Positions 24,853 through 33,021 of a DNA stretch of 64,000 nt are shown here, piece after piece. The stretch spans positions 62,001-126,000 of the forward strand of contig NZ_JAHBDQ010000044.1 in the NCBI RefSeq assembly GCF_019956555.1. The letters run 5' to 3'. This DNA comes from Pseudomonas sp. A-RE-19. GTDB taxonomy: Bacteria > Pseudomonadota > Gammaproteobacteria > Pseudomonadales > Pseudomonadaceae. The stretch's first letter is position 1; every line of letters begins with the position of its first letter. The notes under the pieces were generated by a model. That model worked only from the letters and a program-made list of their open reading frames with translations, did not search any database and was not told the origin of the DNA. Made by a program: the position numbers and the translations under genes.

Positions 24853-25464
24853 TCAATCGATCGGCGTACTGACAAACACCTCAAGCCCCTCGGCATACGT
24901 CGTGAACGCGCTGATCCGCGGAAACTGCGCGGCCTCTACCTGATCCGGCACCATCAGGTTGGTAAAACTCCAGGCCACCGCCAGGGTAATCCCGTCCTGC
25001 GCAATCGAACCGTCGGTTTTCAGCGGCTGTTTTTCCAGCTCTCGCTCCAGCGCCGAATACGCCGCAGCCAATTGCCCTTCGACCCGTTCCACCCAAGGCG
25101 CGTACTGAATCTCCGCTGGCCGCAGGTTGCGTTCGTAGTAAAGCTGCACCGACTTTTCGCACGCCGCCAACGCCAGGCCGATCAGTCGCAGCGAGCGCAA
25201 GCGCTGCTCCAGATCGTTGGGTATCAGGCTTTTACCCGGCGCGGCCAGAGCCTCCAGGTAGTCGATGATCAGCGTCGAATCCATCAACACCTCACCGTCA
25301 TCCAGCACCAGGGTCGGCGCCTTCACAACCGGGTTGATCTGCTGGAATTGCTCGAAGGTTCTGAACACCGAAACCGACTCGTGTTCCAGCGGTATGCCCA
25401 GGCATTTGGCGGAAATGGCGACGCGCCGCACGTAGGGCGAATCCAGCATGCCGATCAGTTTCAT
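24853..25464 (-). CDS. Glutathione S-transferase
   Basis: A 203-residue GST with N-terminal thioredoxin-like domain: KLIGMLDSPYVRRVAISAKC with candidate catalytic Ser9, the cis-proline region VVKAPTLVLDDG and the glutathione-binding MDSTLIIDYLE. A helical C-terminal domain follows. It probably conjugates or reduces electrophiles with glutathione. The ribosome binding site is AAGGAGAG. It is convergent with hcnC. Confidence 0.9.
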   Translation of the reverse strand: MKLIGMLDSPYVRRVAISAKCLGIPLEHESVSVFRTFEQFQQINPVVKAPTLVLDDGEVLMDSTLIIDYLEALAAPGKSLIPNDLEQRLRSLRLIGLALAACEKSVQLYYERNLRPAEIQYAPWVERVEGQLAAAYSALERELEKQPLKTDGSIAQDGITLAVAWSFTNLMVPDQVEAAQFPRISAFTTYAEGLEVFVSTPID

Positions 25465-25557
25465 TGAGCCTCTCCTTCAGACGTCCTTGGGGGATGGACA
25501 ACCTTAGCTGAGGTGCAGCGACCTGCAAGGCCTGGCGCTAATCCTCAAAGGCTAACG

Positions 25558-26478
25558 CTAATCCTCAAAACCCACCTGCTCATGAATCTCATCGACCTTC
25601 AATTCCAGCCGATACGCCACGGCGATAAACAGCGCCTGGCACAGGCACAAGGTCGCACTCAATGACCGAAAGGCAAACGAACTGCCCTCGTTGACCAGCA
25701 ACACAGTGCTGGCGCGCTTGGCCAAAGGGGAAAGGTTGCTGTCGGTGATGATCAGGGTTTTCGCCTGATGATGCTGGGCGATACGCAGGCAGTGCTGGGT
25801 TTCCTTGCCGTAGGGCGTGAAGCTGATGGCGATCACCAGGTCATTGGCGCGCACGCTGCGCATCTGCTCGCGGTAACTGCCGCCCAGACCCGACACCAAA
25901 TGGATGCGCTTGTTGGTGTGTTGCAGGTTGTAGACCAGGTAATCGGCCACCGCGAATGAGCGGCGCACCCCGACTACGTAGATGTTGTCGGCATTCACCA
26001 CCAGGTCTACGGCTTTATCGAAGGCCTGATCATCGAGTTCCAGCCCCAGCCGCTCAATGCCCGACAGGGTGGCGTTGATGCACTCGCGCGCCAGATCGCC
26101 GCCGCTGGCCTTCTGCGACTTGTTGGCGATCATGCTGCGGATGCGTTGCTGGTAGTTCTGCACCGGTGTGGTCTTGTGGGTGTAGGCCTCGCGAAACAGC
26201 GCCTGCATTTCGCTGAAACCGCTGAACCCGAAACGCTGGGAAAACCGCACGATGGCCGACGGGTGCACTTCGCATTCACGGGCGATGTCGCTGATGCGGT
26301 CGACCATGATCCGGTCGCTCTGCTGGCTCATGTAGCTGGCGATGCGTTTGAGCTGGCGCGGCAGGCTTTCGTATTCATCGGTGATCAGCTGCAACAAACG
26401 CTCGGCATTGATCGGGGGGCTGGGGAGATCGCTGTCGGGCGTGCTCTCGGTCGTAGCCGGCTGATCGGTGCGGGACAT
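25558..26478 (-). CDS. iolR: MurR/RpiR family regulator of inositol catabolism
   Basis: A 306-residue repressor. The N-terminal RpiR HTH (about 27-100) includes IARECEVHPSAIVRFSQRFG. The C-terminal SIS sugar-phosphate-binding domain (about 130-270) includes NIYVVGVRRSFAVADYLVYN and DLVIAISFTPYGKET. It is divergent from iolC, with a perfect GGAA-N6-TTCC site in the gap, the motif known for IolR of Sinorhizobium. Binding of an inositol-derived phosphate to the SIS domain would relieve repression. ATG 26478 follows AAGGATTCC; the longer frame to 26598 has no ribosome binding site. Confidence 0.87.
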   Translation of the reverse strand: MSRTDQPATTESTPDSDLPSPPINAERLLQLITDEYESLPRQLKRIASYMSQQSDRIMVDRISDIARECEVHPSAIVRFSQRFGFSGFSEMQALFREAYTHKTTPVQNYQQRIRSMIANKSQKASGGDLARECINATLSGIERLGLELDDQAFDKAVDLVVNADNIYVVGVRRSFAVADYLVYNLQHTNKRIHLVSGLGGSYREQMRSVRANDLVIAISFTPYGKETQHCLRIAQHHQAKTLIITDSNLSPLAKRASTVLLVNEGSSFAFRSLSATLCLCQALFIAVAYRLELKVDEIHEQVGFED

Positions 26479-26789
26479 AAGGAATCCTTCTGGCTTGTTC
26501 TTATAGGGATGACAGGTTGCGTCGTCCCCTGACAATAGGTTGGCTGTGCGCAGTCTACAGGGTAGGCCGGAATAAAATCTTGAGCTTGCGACCGTCATGG
26601 GGTCTGCTGAAACGATGCACTGTGTCTGGAACGCTTGTGCAGAAGTTTATTGGAAAAAATATTCCACGTAAAAAATATTTAGAATAATTATTGATTGTTC
26701 GGTCCCGGTCGTTTTAGTCTGCATCCACCAAGAGTGTTCGGCGCCTTCATCGTCCCGAACGCAGGCTGATAAAAATAACAGGAGCCAGC
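26479..26789. other. Divergent regulatory region between iolR and iolC
   Basis: An AT-rich gap holding the IolR-type box at 26652-26665, an AATAATTATT palindrome just after it, and a possible iolC promoter (TTGATT near 26693, TTTAGT 16 bases on). The iolC ribosome binding site (GGAG) is immediately preceded by AAAATAACA, a near match to the Crc/Hfq CA motif. Confidence 0.5.
26652..26665. promoter_or_regulatory. IolR-type operator GGAA-N6-TTCC
   Basis: GGAAAAAATATTCC matches the GGAA-N6-TTCC motif described for IolR (RpiR family) of Sinorhizobium meliloti. It sits between the divergent iolR and iolC genes, upstream of the likely iolC promoter. Confidence 0.65.
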
Positions 26790-28727
26790 ATGGGCCAGAC
26801 TCGTTTTGCCAGTGGGCGTCAATTGGATCTGATTTGCCTTGGGCGCCTCGGCGTCGACCTCTATGCGCAGCAAGTCGGGGCGCGGCTGGAGGATGTGAGC
26901 AGCTTCGCCAAATACCTCGGCGGTTCGTCCGCCAACATCGCCTTCGGCACCGCTCGGCTGGGTTTGAAGTCGGCGATGCTGAGCCGGGTAGGGGACGACC
27001 ACATGGGTCGCTTCCTGGTTGAATCGCTGACCCGCGAAGGCTGTGACGTCAGCGGTATCAAGATCGATCCGGAACGCCTGACCGCCATGGTCCTGCTGGG
27101 CCTCAAGGACCGCGAAACCTTTCCCTTGGTGTTCTACCGCGAAAACTGCGCCGACATGGCGCTGCGGGCCGAAGACATCAGCGAAGCCTTTATCGCTTCC
27201 AGCAAAGCCTTGCTGATCACCGGCACCCATTTCTCCACCGACGGTGTCTACAAAGCGAGCATTCAGGCGCTCGACTACGCCGAGAAGCACAACGTCAAAC
27301 GGGTGCTGGATATCGACTATCGCCCGGTGCTCTGGGGCCTGGCCGGCAAGGCGGATGGCGAAACCCGGTTCGTCGCCGATCAGAACGTCAGCCAGCACGT
27401 ACAGAAAATCCTCCCGCGTTTCGATCTGATCGTCGGCACTGAAGAAGAATTCCTGATCGCCGGCGGCTCCGAGGATTTGCTCACCGCGCTGCGCAATGTG
27501 CGGCGCCTGAGCGCGGCGACTCTGGTGGTCAAGCTTGGCCCACAAGGCTGCACGGTGATTCACGGCGTGATCCCGGTGCGTCTTGAAGACGGTGAGATCC
27601 ATCCCGGCGTGCGGGTCGAAGTGCTCAACGTGCTGGGAGCCGGCGATGCCTTCATGTCGGGTTTCCTCAGCGGTTGGCTGGAGGATGCCAGCGACGAGCG
27701 CTGCTGCCAGTTGGCCAATGCCTGCGGCGGTCTGGTGGTGTCGCGCCATGCCTGTGCCCCGGCGATGCCGACCCGCGCCGAACTCGATTACCTGTTCAGC
27801 AGCCCGGTGCCGATCACCCGGCCGGATCAGGACGCCGTGTTACAGCGTTTGCATCAGGTCAGCGTGCCGCGCAAACAGTGGAAACAACTGTTCATCTTCG
27901 CCTTCGATCATCGCGGGCAATTGGTGGAGCTGGCCCACAAGGGCGGGCGCGACCTGAGCGCTATCGGCGAACTCAAACAACTTTTTATCCAGGCCGTGGA
28001 GCGGGCCGAAGCGGATTTGCGTGAGCAGGGTGTCGATGCCGATGTCGGCTTGCTGGCCGATCAACGTTTCGGTCAGGACGCGCTGAACGCCGCCACCGGT
28101 CGTGGCTGGTGGGTGGCGCGGCCGGTGGAAGTGCAGGGTTCGCGGCCATTGGCGTTCGAACACGGGCGTTCGATCGGCAGCAACCTGATCGCCTGGCCGC
28201 AAGAGCAGATCATCAAATGCCTGGTGCAATTCCATCCCGACGATGAACCGCTGCTGCGCTTGGAACAGGAAGCGCAGATCAAGGGTTTGTATCAGGCTTC
28301 CCAGGTCAGCGGTCATGAACTGCTGCTGGAGATCATTCCGCCCAAGGATCACCCGTCTACCCATCCGGACGTGCTGTATCGCGCGATCAAACGCCTCTAC
28401 AACCTGGGCATCTACCCGGCGTGGTGGAAGATCGAAGCGCAAAGCGCCGAGGAATGGAAGCAACTCGACGAACTGATTCAGGAACGCGATCCGTATTGCC
28501 GTGGCGTGGTGCTGCTGGGCCTGAATGCGCCAGCGGCGGCCTTGGCCGAAGGGTTTCAACAAGCCAGCCAGAGCCAGACCTGCCGAGGTTTCGCCGTGGG
28601 CCGGACGATTTTTCAGGAACCGAGCCGCGCGTGGATGGCCGGTGAAATCGACGACGAAACGCTGATCCGCCAAGTGCAGGGTACGTTCGTCGAATTGATC
28701 GAAGCCTGGCGCACGGCCCGGAATTGA
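26790..28727 (+). CDS. iolC: Bifunctional 5-dehydro-2-deoxygluconokinase / DUF2090 aldolase (IolC)
   Basis: A 645-residue fusion. Residues 1 to about 330 are a PfkB sugar kinase: GGSSANIAFGTARLG near the N-terminus and the catalytic GAGDAFMSGF at about 284-293. The rest is a DUF2090 TIM-barrel domain (IFAFDHRGQLVELA), considered the 5-dehydro-2-deoxyphosphogluconate aldolase. The protein would phosphorylate 2-deoxy-5-keto-gluconate and cleave it to dihydroxyacetone phosphate and malonic semialdehyde. The fusion is common in proteobacteria. First gene of the operon; ribosome binding site AGGAG. Confidence 0.93.
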   Translation: MGQTRFASGRQLDLICLGRLGVDLYAQQVGARLEDVSSFAKYLGGSSANIAFGTARLGLKSAMLSRVGDDHMGRFLVESLTREGCDVSGIKIDPERLTAMVLLGLKDRETFPLVFYRENCADMALRAEDISEAFIASSKALLITGTHFSTDGVYKASIQALDYAEKHNVKRVLDIDYRPVLWGLAGKADGETRFVADQNVSQHVQKILPRFDLIVGTEEEFLIAGGSEDLLTALRNVRRLSAATLVVKLGPQGCTVIHGVIPVRLEDGEIHPGVRVEVLNVLGAGDAFMSGFLSGWLEDASDERCCQLANACGGLVVSRHACAPAMPTRAELDYLFSSPVPITRPDQDAVLQRLHQVSVPRKQWKQLFIFAFDHRGQLVELAHKGGRDLSAIGELKQLFIQAVERAEADLREQGVDADVGLLADQRFGQDALNAATGRGWWVARPVEVQGSRPLAFEHGRSIGSNLIAWPQEQIIKCLVQFHPDDEPLLRLEQEAQIKGLYQASQVSGHELLLEIIPPKDHPSTHPDVLYRAIKRLYNLGIYPAWWKIEAQSAEEWKQLDELIQERDPYCRGVVLLGLNAPAAALAEGFQQASQSQTCRGFAVGRTIFQEPSRAWMAGEIDDETLIRQVQGTFVELIEAWRTARN

Positions 28728-28751
28728 ACATTTTCAATGTGTGAACACTGA

Positions 28752-28767
28752 ACCTGTGGGAGCGTCG
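28752..28767. repeat. REP remnant
   Basis: CCTGTGGGAGCG alone in the short iolC-iolE gap, with no inverted partner. Probably a decayed REP. Confidence 0.4.
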
Positions 28768-28786
28768 TTCTTACTGATTTATGTAA

Positions 28787-28794
28787 AACAATAA
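28787..28794 (+). promoter_or_regulatory. Crc/Hfq CA motif at iolE
   Basis: AACAATAA fully matches AAYAAYAA and abuts the AAAGG ribosome binding site of iolE, a position at which Hfq/Crc blocks translation of catabolic genes in Pseudomonas. Confidence 0.5.
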
Positions 28795-28805
28795 AAGGTG
28801 CAGCC

Positions 28806-29699
28806 ATGCCCGCTATCCGAATTGGCATCAACCCGATCTCCTGGAGCAACGATGACCTGCCTTCCCTCGGCGGCGAGACGCCGTTGAGCACCGCCCTGAG
28901 CGAGGGCAAGGACATCGGCTACGAAGGTTTCGAACTCAACGGCAAATTCCCCAAAGATGCCAAAGGCGTCGGCGACGTGTTGCGGCCCTACGATCTGGCG
29001 CTGGTCTCCGGCTGGTACTCCAGCCGTCTGGCCCGCCGCTCCGTGGCCGAGGAAATCGACGCCATCGCCAGCCATGTCGAGCTGCTGGCGAAGAACGGCG
29101 CCAAGGTGCTGGTCTATGGCGAAGTCGCCGACTCCATTCAAGGCCAGCGCATTCCACTGATAGAGCGCCCGCGTTTTCACACCGAGCAGGCATGGCAGGA
29201 GTACGCCGACAAACTCACCGAACTGGCGCGCTTCACCCTGTCCCAAGGCGTGCGCCTGGCGTATCACCACCACATGGGTGCCTACGTCGAATCCCCGGCG
29301 GACATCGACAAATTGATGGCGTTGACCGGCAGCGAAGTCGGCCTGCTGTTCGATTCGGGCCACTGCTACATGGGCGGCGGCGAGCCGTTGCAGGTGCTGC
29401 GCAAACACATCGAACGCATCTGCCACGTGCATTTCAAGGATGTGCGCAAACCGGTGGTGCAACTGGCGCGCAATAACCTGTGGAGCTTCCCGGACTGCAT
29501 CATCAACGGCACGTTCACTGTGCCCGGTGATGGCGACATCGACTTCGGCGCCTTGCTTGATGTGCTGCTGACTGCCGATTACCACGGCTGGCTGGTGGTC
29601 GAGGCCGAGCAGGATCCGGCGGTGGCACCGAGTTACGTTTACGCCAAAAAAGGCTACGACACCTTACGTGCACTGCTCAATGAGAGGACCGCGCGATGA
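28806..29699 (+). CDS. iolE: Myo-inosose-2 dehydratase IolE
   Basis: A 297-residue TIM-barrel metalloenzyme of the AP-endonuclease 2 fold. It begins IRIGINPISWSNDDLPSLGG, the usual IolE opening, and has metal-ligand regions RLAYHHHMGAYVES, LLFDSGHCYMGGG and CHVHFKD. It removes water from 2-keto-myo-inositol to give 3,5/4-trihydroxycyclohexa-1,2-dione. The stop overlaps iolB by 4 bases. Confidence 0.94.
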   Translation: MPAIRIGINPISWSNDDLPSLGGETPLSTALSEGKDIGYEGFELNGKFPKDAKGVGDVLRPYDLALVSGWYSSRLARRSVAEEIDAIASHVELLAKNGAKVLVYGEVADSIQGQRIPLIERPRFHTEQAWQEYADKLTELARFTLSQGVRLAYHHHMGAYVESPADIDKLMALTGSEVGLLFDSGHCYMGGGEPLQVLRKHIERICHVHFKDVRKPVVQLARNNLWSFPDCIINGTFTVPGDGDIDFGALLDVLLTADYHGWLVVEAEQDPAVAPSYVYAKKGYDTLRALLNERTAR

Positions 29700-30505
29700 G
29701 CCTGTTGGTCAAAAGCAATGCTCGCGGCCGGACCATGGTCGAGTTGGGGCAGGGTGAGCTGGAATACGTCGGTTTCGCCGCTTACCGCCTGAGCCTCGGC
29801 GAAACCCTGCCAGTCAGCGCGGGTGACAAGGAACTGTGCCTGGTGCTGCTCAGCGGTCGGGTCAGCGTCAAAGGCGAAGCGCCGGGGCAGGGCGCGTTCA
29901 ATTGGGACAACATCGGCGATCGCCAATCGGTCTTCGAAGACAAATCCCCGTTCGCGGTGTACTTGCCGCCCGGCAGCCAGGCGCAAGTGGTGGCGCTCAG
30001 CGACGTGCAAATCGCCGTCTGCGCCGCGCCCGGTTCGACCGCCGAAAACCTCGGTCCACGCCTGATCAAACCCGACAGCATGAAACGCAGCGTGCGCGGC
30101 AAGGGCGCCAACACCCGTTACGTCTGCGACATCCTGCCAGACACCGAGCCAGCCCATTCGCTGCTGGTGGTGGAAGTGCGCACGCCGTCCGGACACTCGT
30201 CGAGCTACCCGCCGCACAAGCACGACACCGACGACCTGCCGCACCAGAGTTTTCTCGAAGAAACCTATTACCACCAGATCAACCCGCCCCAGGGCTTGGT
30301 GTTCCAGCGGGTCTACACCGATGATCGCAGCATTGATCAGGCCATGGCCGTGGAAAACAGCGACCTGGTGGTCGTGCCCAAAGGCTATCACCCGGTCAGC
30401 GTGCCCTACGGCTACGAGTCGTATTACCTGAACGTGATGGCCGGCCCGAAACGCGTCTGGCAGTTCCATAACGATCCGCAGCACAGTTGGCTGCTTGAGC
30501 TCTGA
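29696..30505 (+). CDS. iolB: 5-deoxy-glucuronate isomerase IolB
   Basis: A 269-residue bicupin-type isomerase. The metal-binding motif region reads YPPHKHDTDD and later EETYYHQINPPQGLVFQRVY and GYHPVSVPYGYESYYLNVMA, all typical for IolB. It converts 5-deoxy-glucuronate to 2-deoxy-5-keto-gluconate, the IolC substrate. Start ATG overlaps the iolE stop; the ribosome binding site AGAGGA is within iolE. Confidence 0.94.
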   Translation: MSLLVKSNARGRTMVELGQGELEYVGFAAYRLSLGETLPVSAGDKELCLVLLSGRVSVKGEAPGQGAFNWDNIGDRQSVFEDKSPFAVYLPPGSQAQVVALSDVQIAVCAAPGSTAENLGPRLIKPDSMKRSVRGKGANTRYVCDILPDTEPAHSLLVVEVRTPSGHSSSYPPHKHDTDDLPHQSFLEETYYHQINPPQGLVFQRVYTDDRSIDQAMAVENSDLVVVPKGYHPVSVPYGYESYYLNVMAGPKRVWQFHNDPQHSWLLEL

Positions 30506-30549
30506 ACCAAAAAGCCTGAATTCCAACATCCGAACGGAGAACAAGAACA

Positions 30550-32049
30550 ATGAGCGATGCCCCGGTAATAGGCCATTACATCGACGGTCAGGTGCAGGAC
30601 AGCAGCGAGCGGTTCAGCAATGTCTTCAACCCGGCCACCGGCAGCGTTCAGGCGCGTGTCGGGCTGGCCAGCCAGAAGACCGTGGACGATGCCGTCGCCT
30701 CGGCCCTGAAGGCGTTCCCGGCGTGGTCCGAGCAATCCTCCCTGCGCCGTTCCCGGGTGATGTTCAAGTTCAAGGAATTGCTCGACCATCATCACAACGA
30801 ACTGGCGCAAATCATCAGCCGTGAACACGGCAAGGTGTTCTCGGACGCCAAGGGCGAAGTGACGCGCGGCATCGAGATCGTCGAATACGCCTGTGGCGCG
30901 CCGAACCTGCTGAAAACCGAGTTCAGCGACAACATCGGTGGCGGCATCGACAACTGGAACCTGCGCCAGCCCTTGGGCGTTTGTGCCGGCGTAACCCCGT
31001 TCAACTTCCCGGTGATGGTGCCGCTGTGGATGATTCCGCTGGCGCTGGTCACCGGTAACTGCTTCATCCTAAAACCCTCCGAGCGCGACCCGTCGGCCAG
31101 TTTGCTGATGGCGAAATTATTGACCGAAGCCGGGTTGCCGGACGGTGTGTTCAACGTGGTCCAGGGCGACAAGACCGCGGTCGACGCCTTGCTGCAACAC
31201 CCGGACATCGAGGCGATTTCCTTTGTCGGCTCGACACCGATTGCCGAATACATCCACCAGCAAGCGACCTCACGCGGCAAACGCGTACAGGCGCTGGGCG
31301 GGGCGAAGAACCACATGATCGTCATGCCCGATGCCGATCTGGATCAGGCGGCGGATGCGTTGATCGGTGCGGCGTACGGCTCGGCCGGCGAACGCTGCAT
31401 GGCGATTTCGATTGCCGTGGCCGTCGGTGATGTCGGCGACCAACTGATTGCCAAACTGCTGCCGCGCATTGATCAACTGAAAGTCGGCAATGGTATGCAG
31501 GGCGACAGCGACATGGGGCCGCTGGTCACCGCCGAACACAAGGCCAAGGTCGAGGGCTTTATCGGCGACGGCGTGGCCCAGGGCGCGCAGCTGATTGTCG
31601 ACGGGCGCAACTTCAAGGTGCCGGGGGCCGAGAACGGCTTCTTCGTCGGTGCGACGCTGTTCGACAACGTCACGACCGAGATGAGCATCTACCAGCAAGA
31701 GATCTTCGGGCCGGTGCTGGGCATCGTGCGGGTGCCGGACTTCGCCAGCGCCGTGGCGCTGATCAACGCCCATGAGTTCGGCAACGGCGTGTCCTGCTTT
31801 ACCAGCGACGGCGGCATCGCCCGCTCGTTTGCCCGCAACATCAAGGTCGGCATGGTCGGCATCAACGTACCGATTCCGGTGCCCATGGCCTGGCACTCGT
31901 TCGGTGGCTGGAAGCGCTCGCTGTTCGGTGATCACCATGCCTATGGCGAAGAAGGCATCCGCTTCTACAGCCGCTACAAAAGCGTGATGCAGCGCTGGCC
32001 CGACAGCATTGCCAAGGGCCCTGAATTCAGCATGCCGACGGCCAAATAA
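30550..32049 (+). CDS. iolA: CoA-acylating methylmalonate/malonate semialdehyde dehydrogenase IolA
   Basis: A 499-residue aldehyde dehydrogenase of the MmsA/IolA class. The catalytic cysteine is C283 in GSAGERCMAIS. PFNFPVMVPLWMIPLA and FVGSTPIAEYIHQQA are typical of this CoA-dependent group. It turns malonic semialdehyde into acetyl-CoA at the end of the inositol route. ATG 30550 follows GGAGAACAAGAAC, which also contains a one-mismatch CA motif (AACAAGAA, 30540-30547). Confidence 0.93.
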   Translation: MSDAPVIGHYIDGQVQDSSERFSNVFNPATGSVQARVGLASQKTVDDAVASALKAFPAWSEQSSLRRSRVMFKFKELLDHHHNELAQIISREHGKVFSDAKGEVTRGIEIVEYACGAPNLLKTEFSDNIGGGIDNWNLRQPLGVCAGVTPFNFPVMVPLWMIPLALVTGNCFILKPSERDPSASLLMAKLLTEAGLPDGVFNVVQGDKTAVDALLQHPDIEAISFVGSTPIAEYIHQQATSRGKRVQALGGAKNHMIVMPDADLDQAADALIGAAYGSAGERCMAISIAVAVGDVGDQLIAKLLPRIDQLKVGNGMQGDSDMGPLVTAEHKAKVEGFIGDGVAQGAQLIVDGRNFKVPGAENGFFVGATLFDNVTTEMSIYQQEIFGPVLGIVRVPDFASAVALINAHEFGNGVSCFTSDGGIARSFARNIKVGMVGINVPIPVPMAWHSFGGWKRSLFGDHHAYGEEGIRFYSRYKSVMQRWPDSIAKGPEFSMPTAK

Positions 32050-32064
32050 TTCACTTGTGCGGAG

Positions 32065-32072
32065 AACAACAA
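32065..32072 (+). promoter_or_regulatory. Crc/Hfq CA motif before the IolI-like gene
   Basis: AACAACAA, a full match to AAYAAYAA, lies directly between the GGAG ribosome binding site and the ATG at 32075. Confidence 0.5.
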
Positions 32073-32074
32073 TA

Positions 32075-32896
32075 ATGAACAAACCCCTGCGATTCGCCCT
32101 GAACCGTATGGTCGCCCCACGTTTATCCCTGCCCGCGTTCATCGAATTGGCGGTGACCCTCAAGGCCGACGCTATCGAGATCCGCAACGACCTCAAAGGC
32201 GTCGAAATCGAGGACGGCACCGCGCCCGAACAGGTCCGTGAATTGTGCGCCGCCAAAGGCATCACCGTGCTGTCGATCAACGCGCTGTATCCGTTCGATG
32301 TCTGGAATGACGAACGCCGCGCACAGGCGCTGAAGCTCGCCGCCTATGCCCGTGATTGCGGTGCGCAGGGTTTGGTCATGTGCCCGTTGAACGACCGCGC
32401 TGATCCACGCACCGAGGCGCAGCGTGCTTCCGGGCTGCGCACGGCGCTGAGTGAACTGGCGCCGATCCTGCGCGATCACGGCATCCTCGGTTTCATCGAG
32501 CCGCTGGGTTTCGAAGAGTGCTCGCTGCGGCGCAAACGCACAGCGGTCGATGCAATCAAGGCCATCGGTGGGCTGGATGTGTTCCGTCTGGTGCATGACA
32601 CCTTTCACCATCACCTGGCCAGCGAACATGAGTTCTTCCCCGAACTGACCGGGCTGGTGCACATCTCTGGCGTTGAAGATGGCGAGGCGCCGCTGGCGAC
32701 CATCCGCGATGGTCACCGGGTGCTGGTGGGCGAGGGCGATATCCTCGGCAACGCGACGCAGATCGAAACCTTGCTCGCTACCGGCTACAGCGGCTACCTG
32801 TCGTTCGAACCGTTTGCCGACAGCGTCCATGGCCTGGCGGATATCCGGACGGCGATCGGCGCGAGCATGGATCACCTGAGCAAATCTCTTAGTTGA
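32075..32896 (+). CDS. iolI: TIM-barrel isomerase/epimerase, IolI-like
   Basis: A 273-residue sugar phosphate isomerase/epimerase of the AP-endonuclease 2 fold. Metal-ligand segments are visible as GFIEPLGFEE, VHDTFHHHL, HISGVED and YLSFEPFAD. Within an inositol operon the likely role is inosose isomerisation or epimerisation as for IolI, feeding isomers such as D-chiro-inositol into the route. An IolH-type role cannot be excluded. The GGAG ribosome binding site lies 10 bases before ATG 32075. A repeat element follows it. Confidence 0.8.
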   Translation: MNKPLRFALNRMVAPRLSLPAFIELAVTLKADAIEIRNDLKGVEIEDGTAPEQVRELCAAKGITVLSINALYPFDVWNDERRAQALKLAAYARDCGAQGLVMCPLNDRADPRTEAQRASGLRTALSELAPILRDHGILGFIEPLGFEECSLRRKRTAVDAIKAIGGLDVFRLVHDTFHHHLASEHEFFPELTGLVHISGVEDGEAPLATIRDGHRVLVGEGDILGNATQIETLLATGYSGYLSFEPFADSVHGLADIRTAIGASMDHLSKSLS

Positions 32897-32904
32897 CACT
32901 TCCC

Positions 32905-32993
32905 CTGTAGGAGCTGCCGAAGGCTGCGATCTTTTGACTTTGCTGTTTAGAAACAAGATCAAAAGATCGCAGCCTTCGGCAGCTCCTACAGGG
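32905..32993. repeat. Inverted repeat, GTAGGAGCTGCCG type, inside the iol operon
   Basis: A perfect-looking pair (CTGTAGGAGCTGCCGAAGGC and complement) between the IolI-like gene and iolD on the same strand. Such a stem-loop may reduce or differentially stabilise the downstream mRNA. Confidence 0.85.
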
Positions 32994-33021
32994 ATCAAGT
33001 GTGTATTTGAAAGGGGCGGTT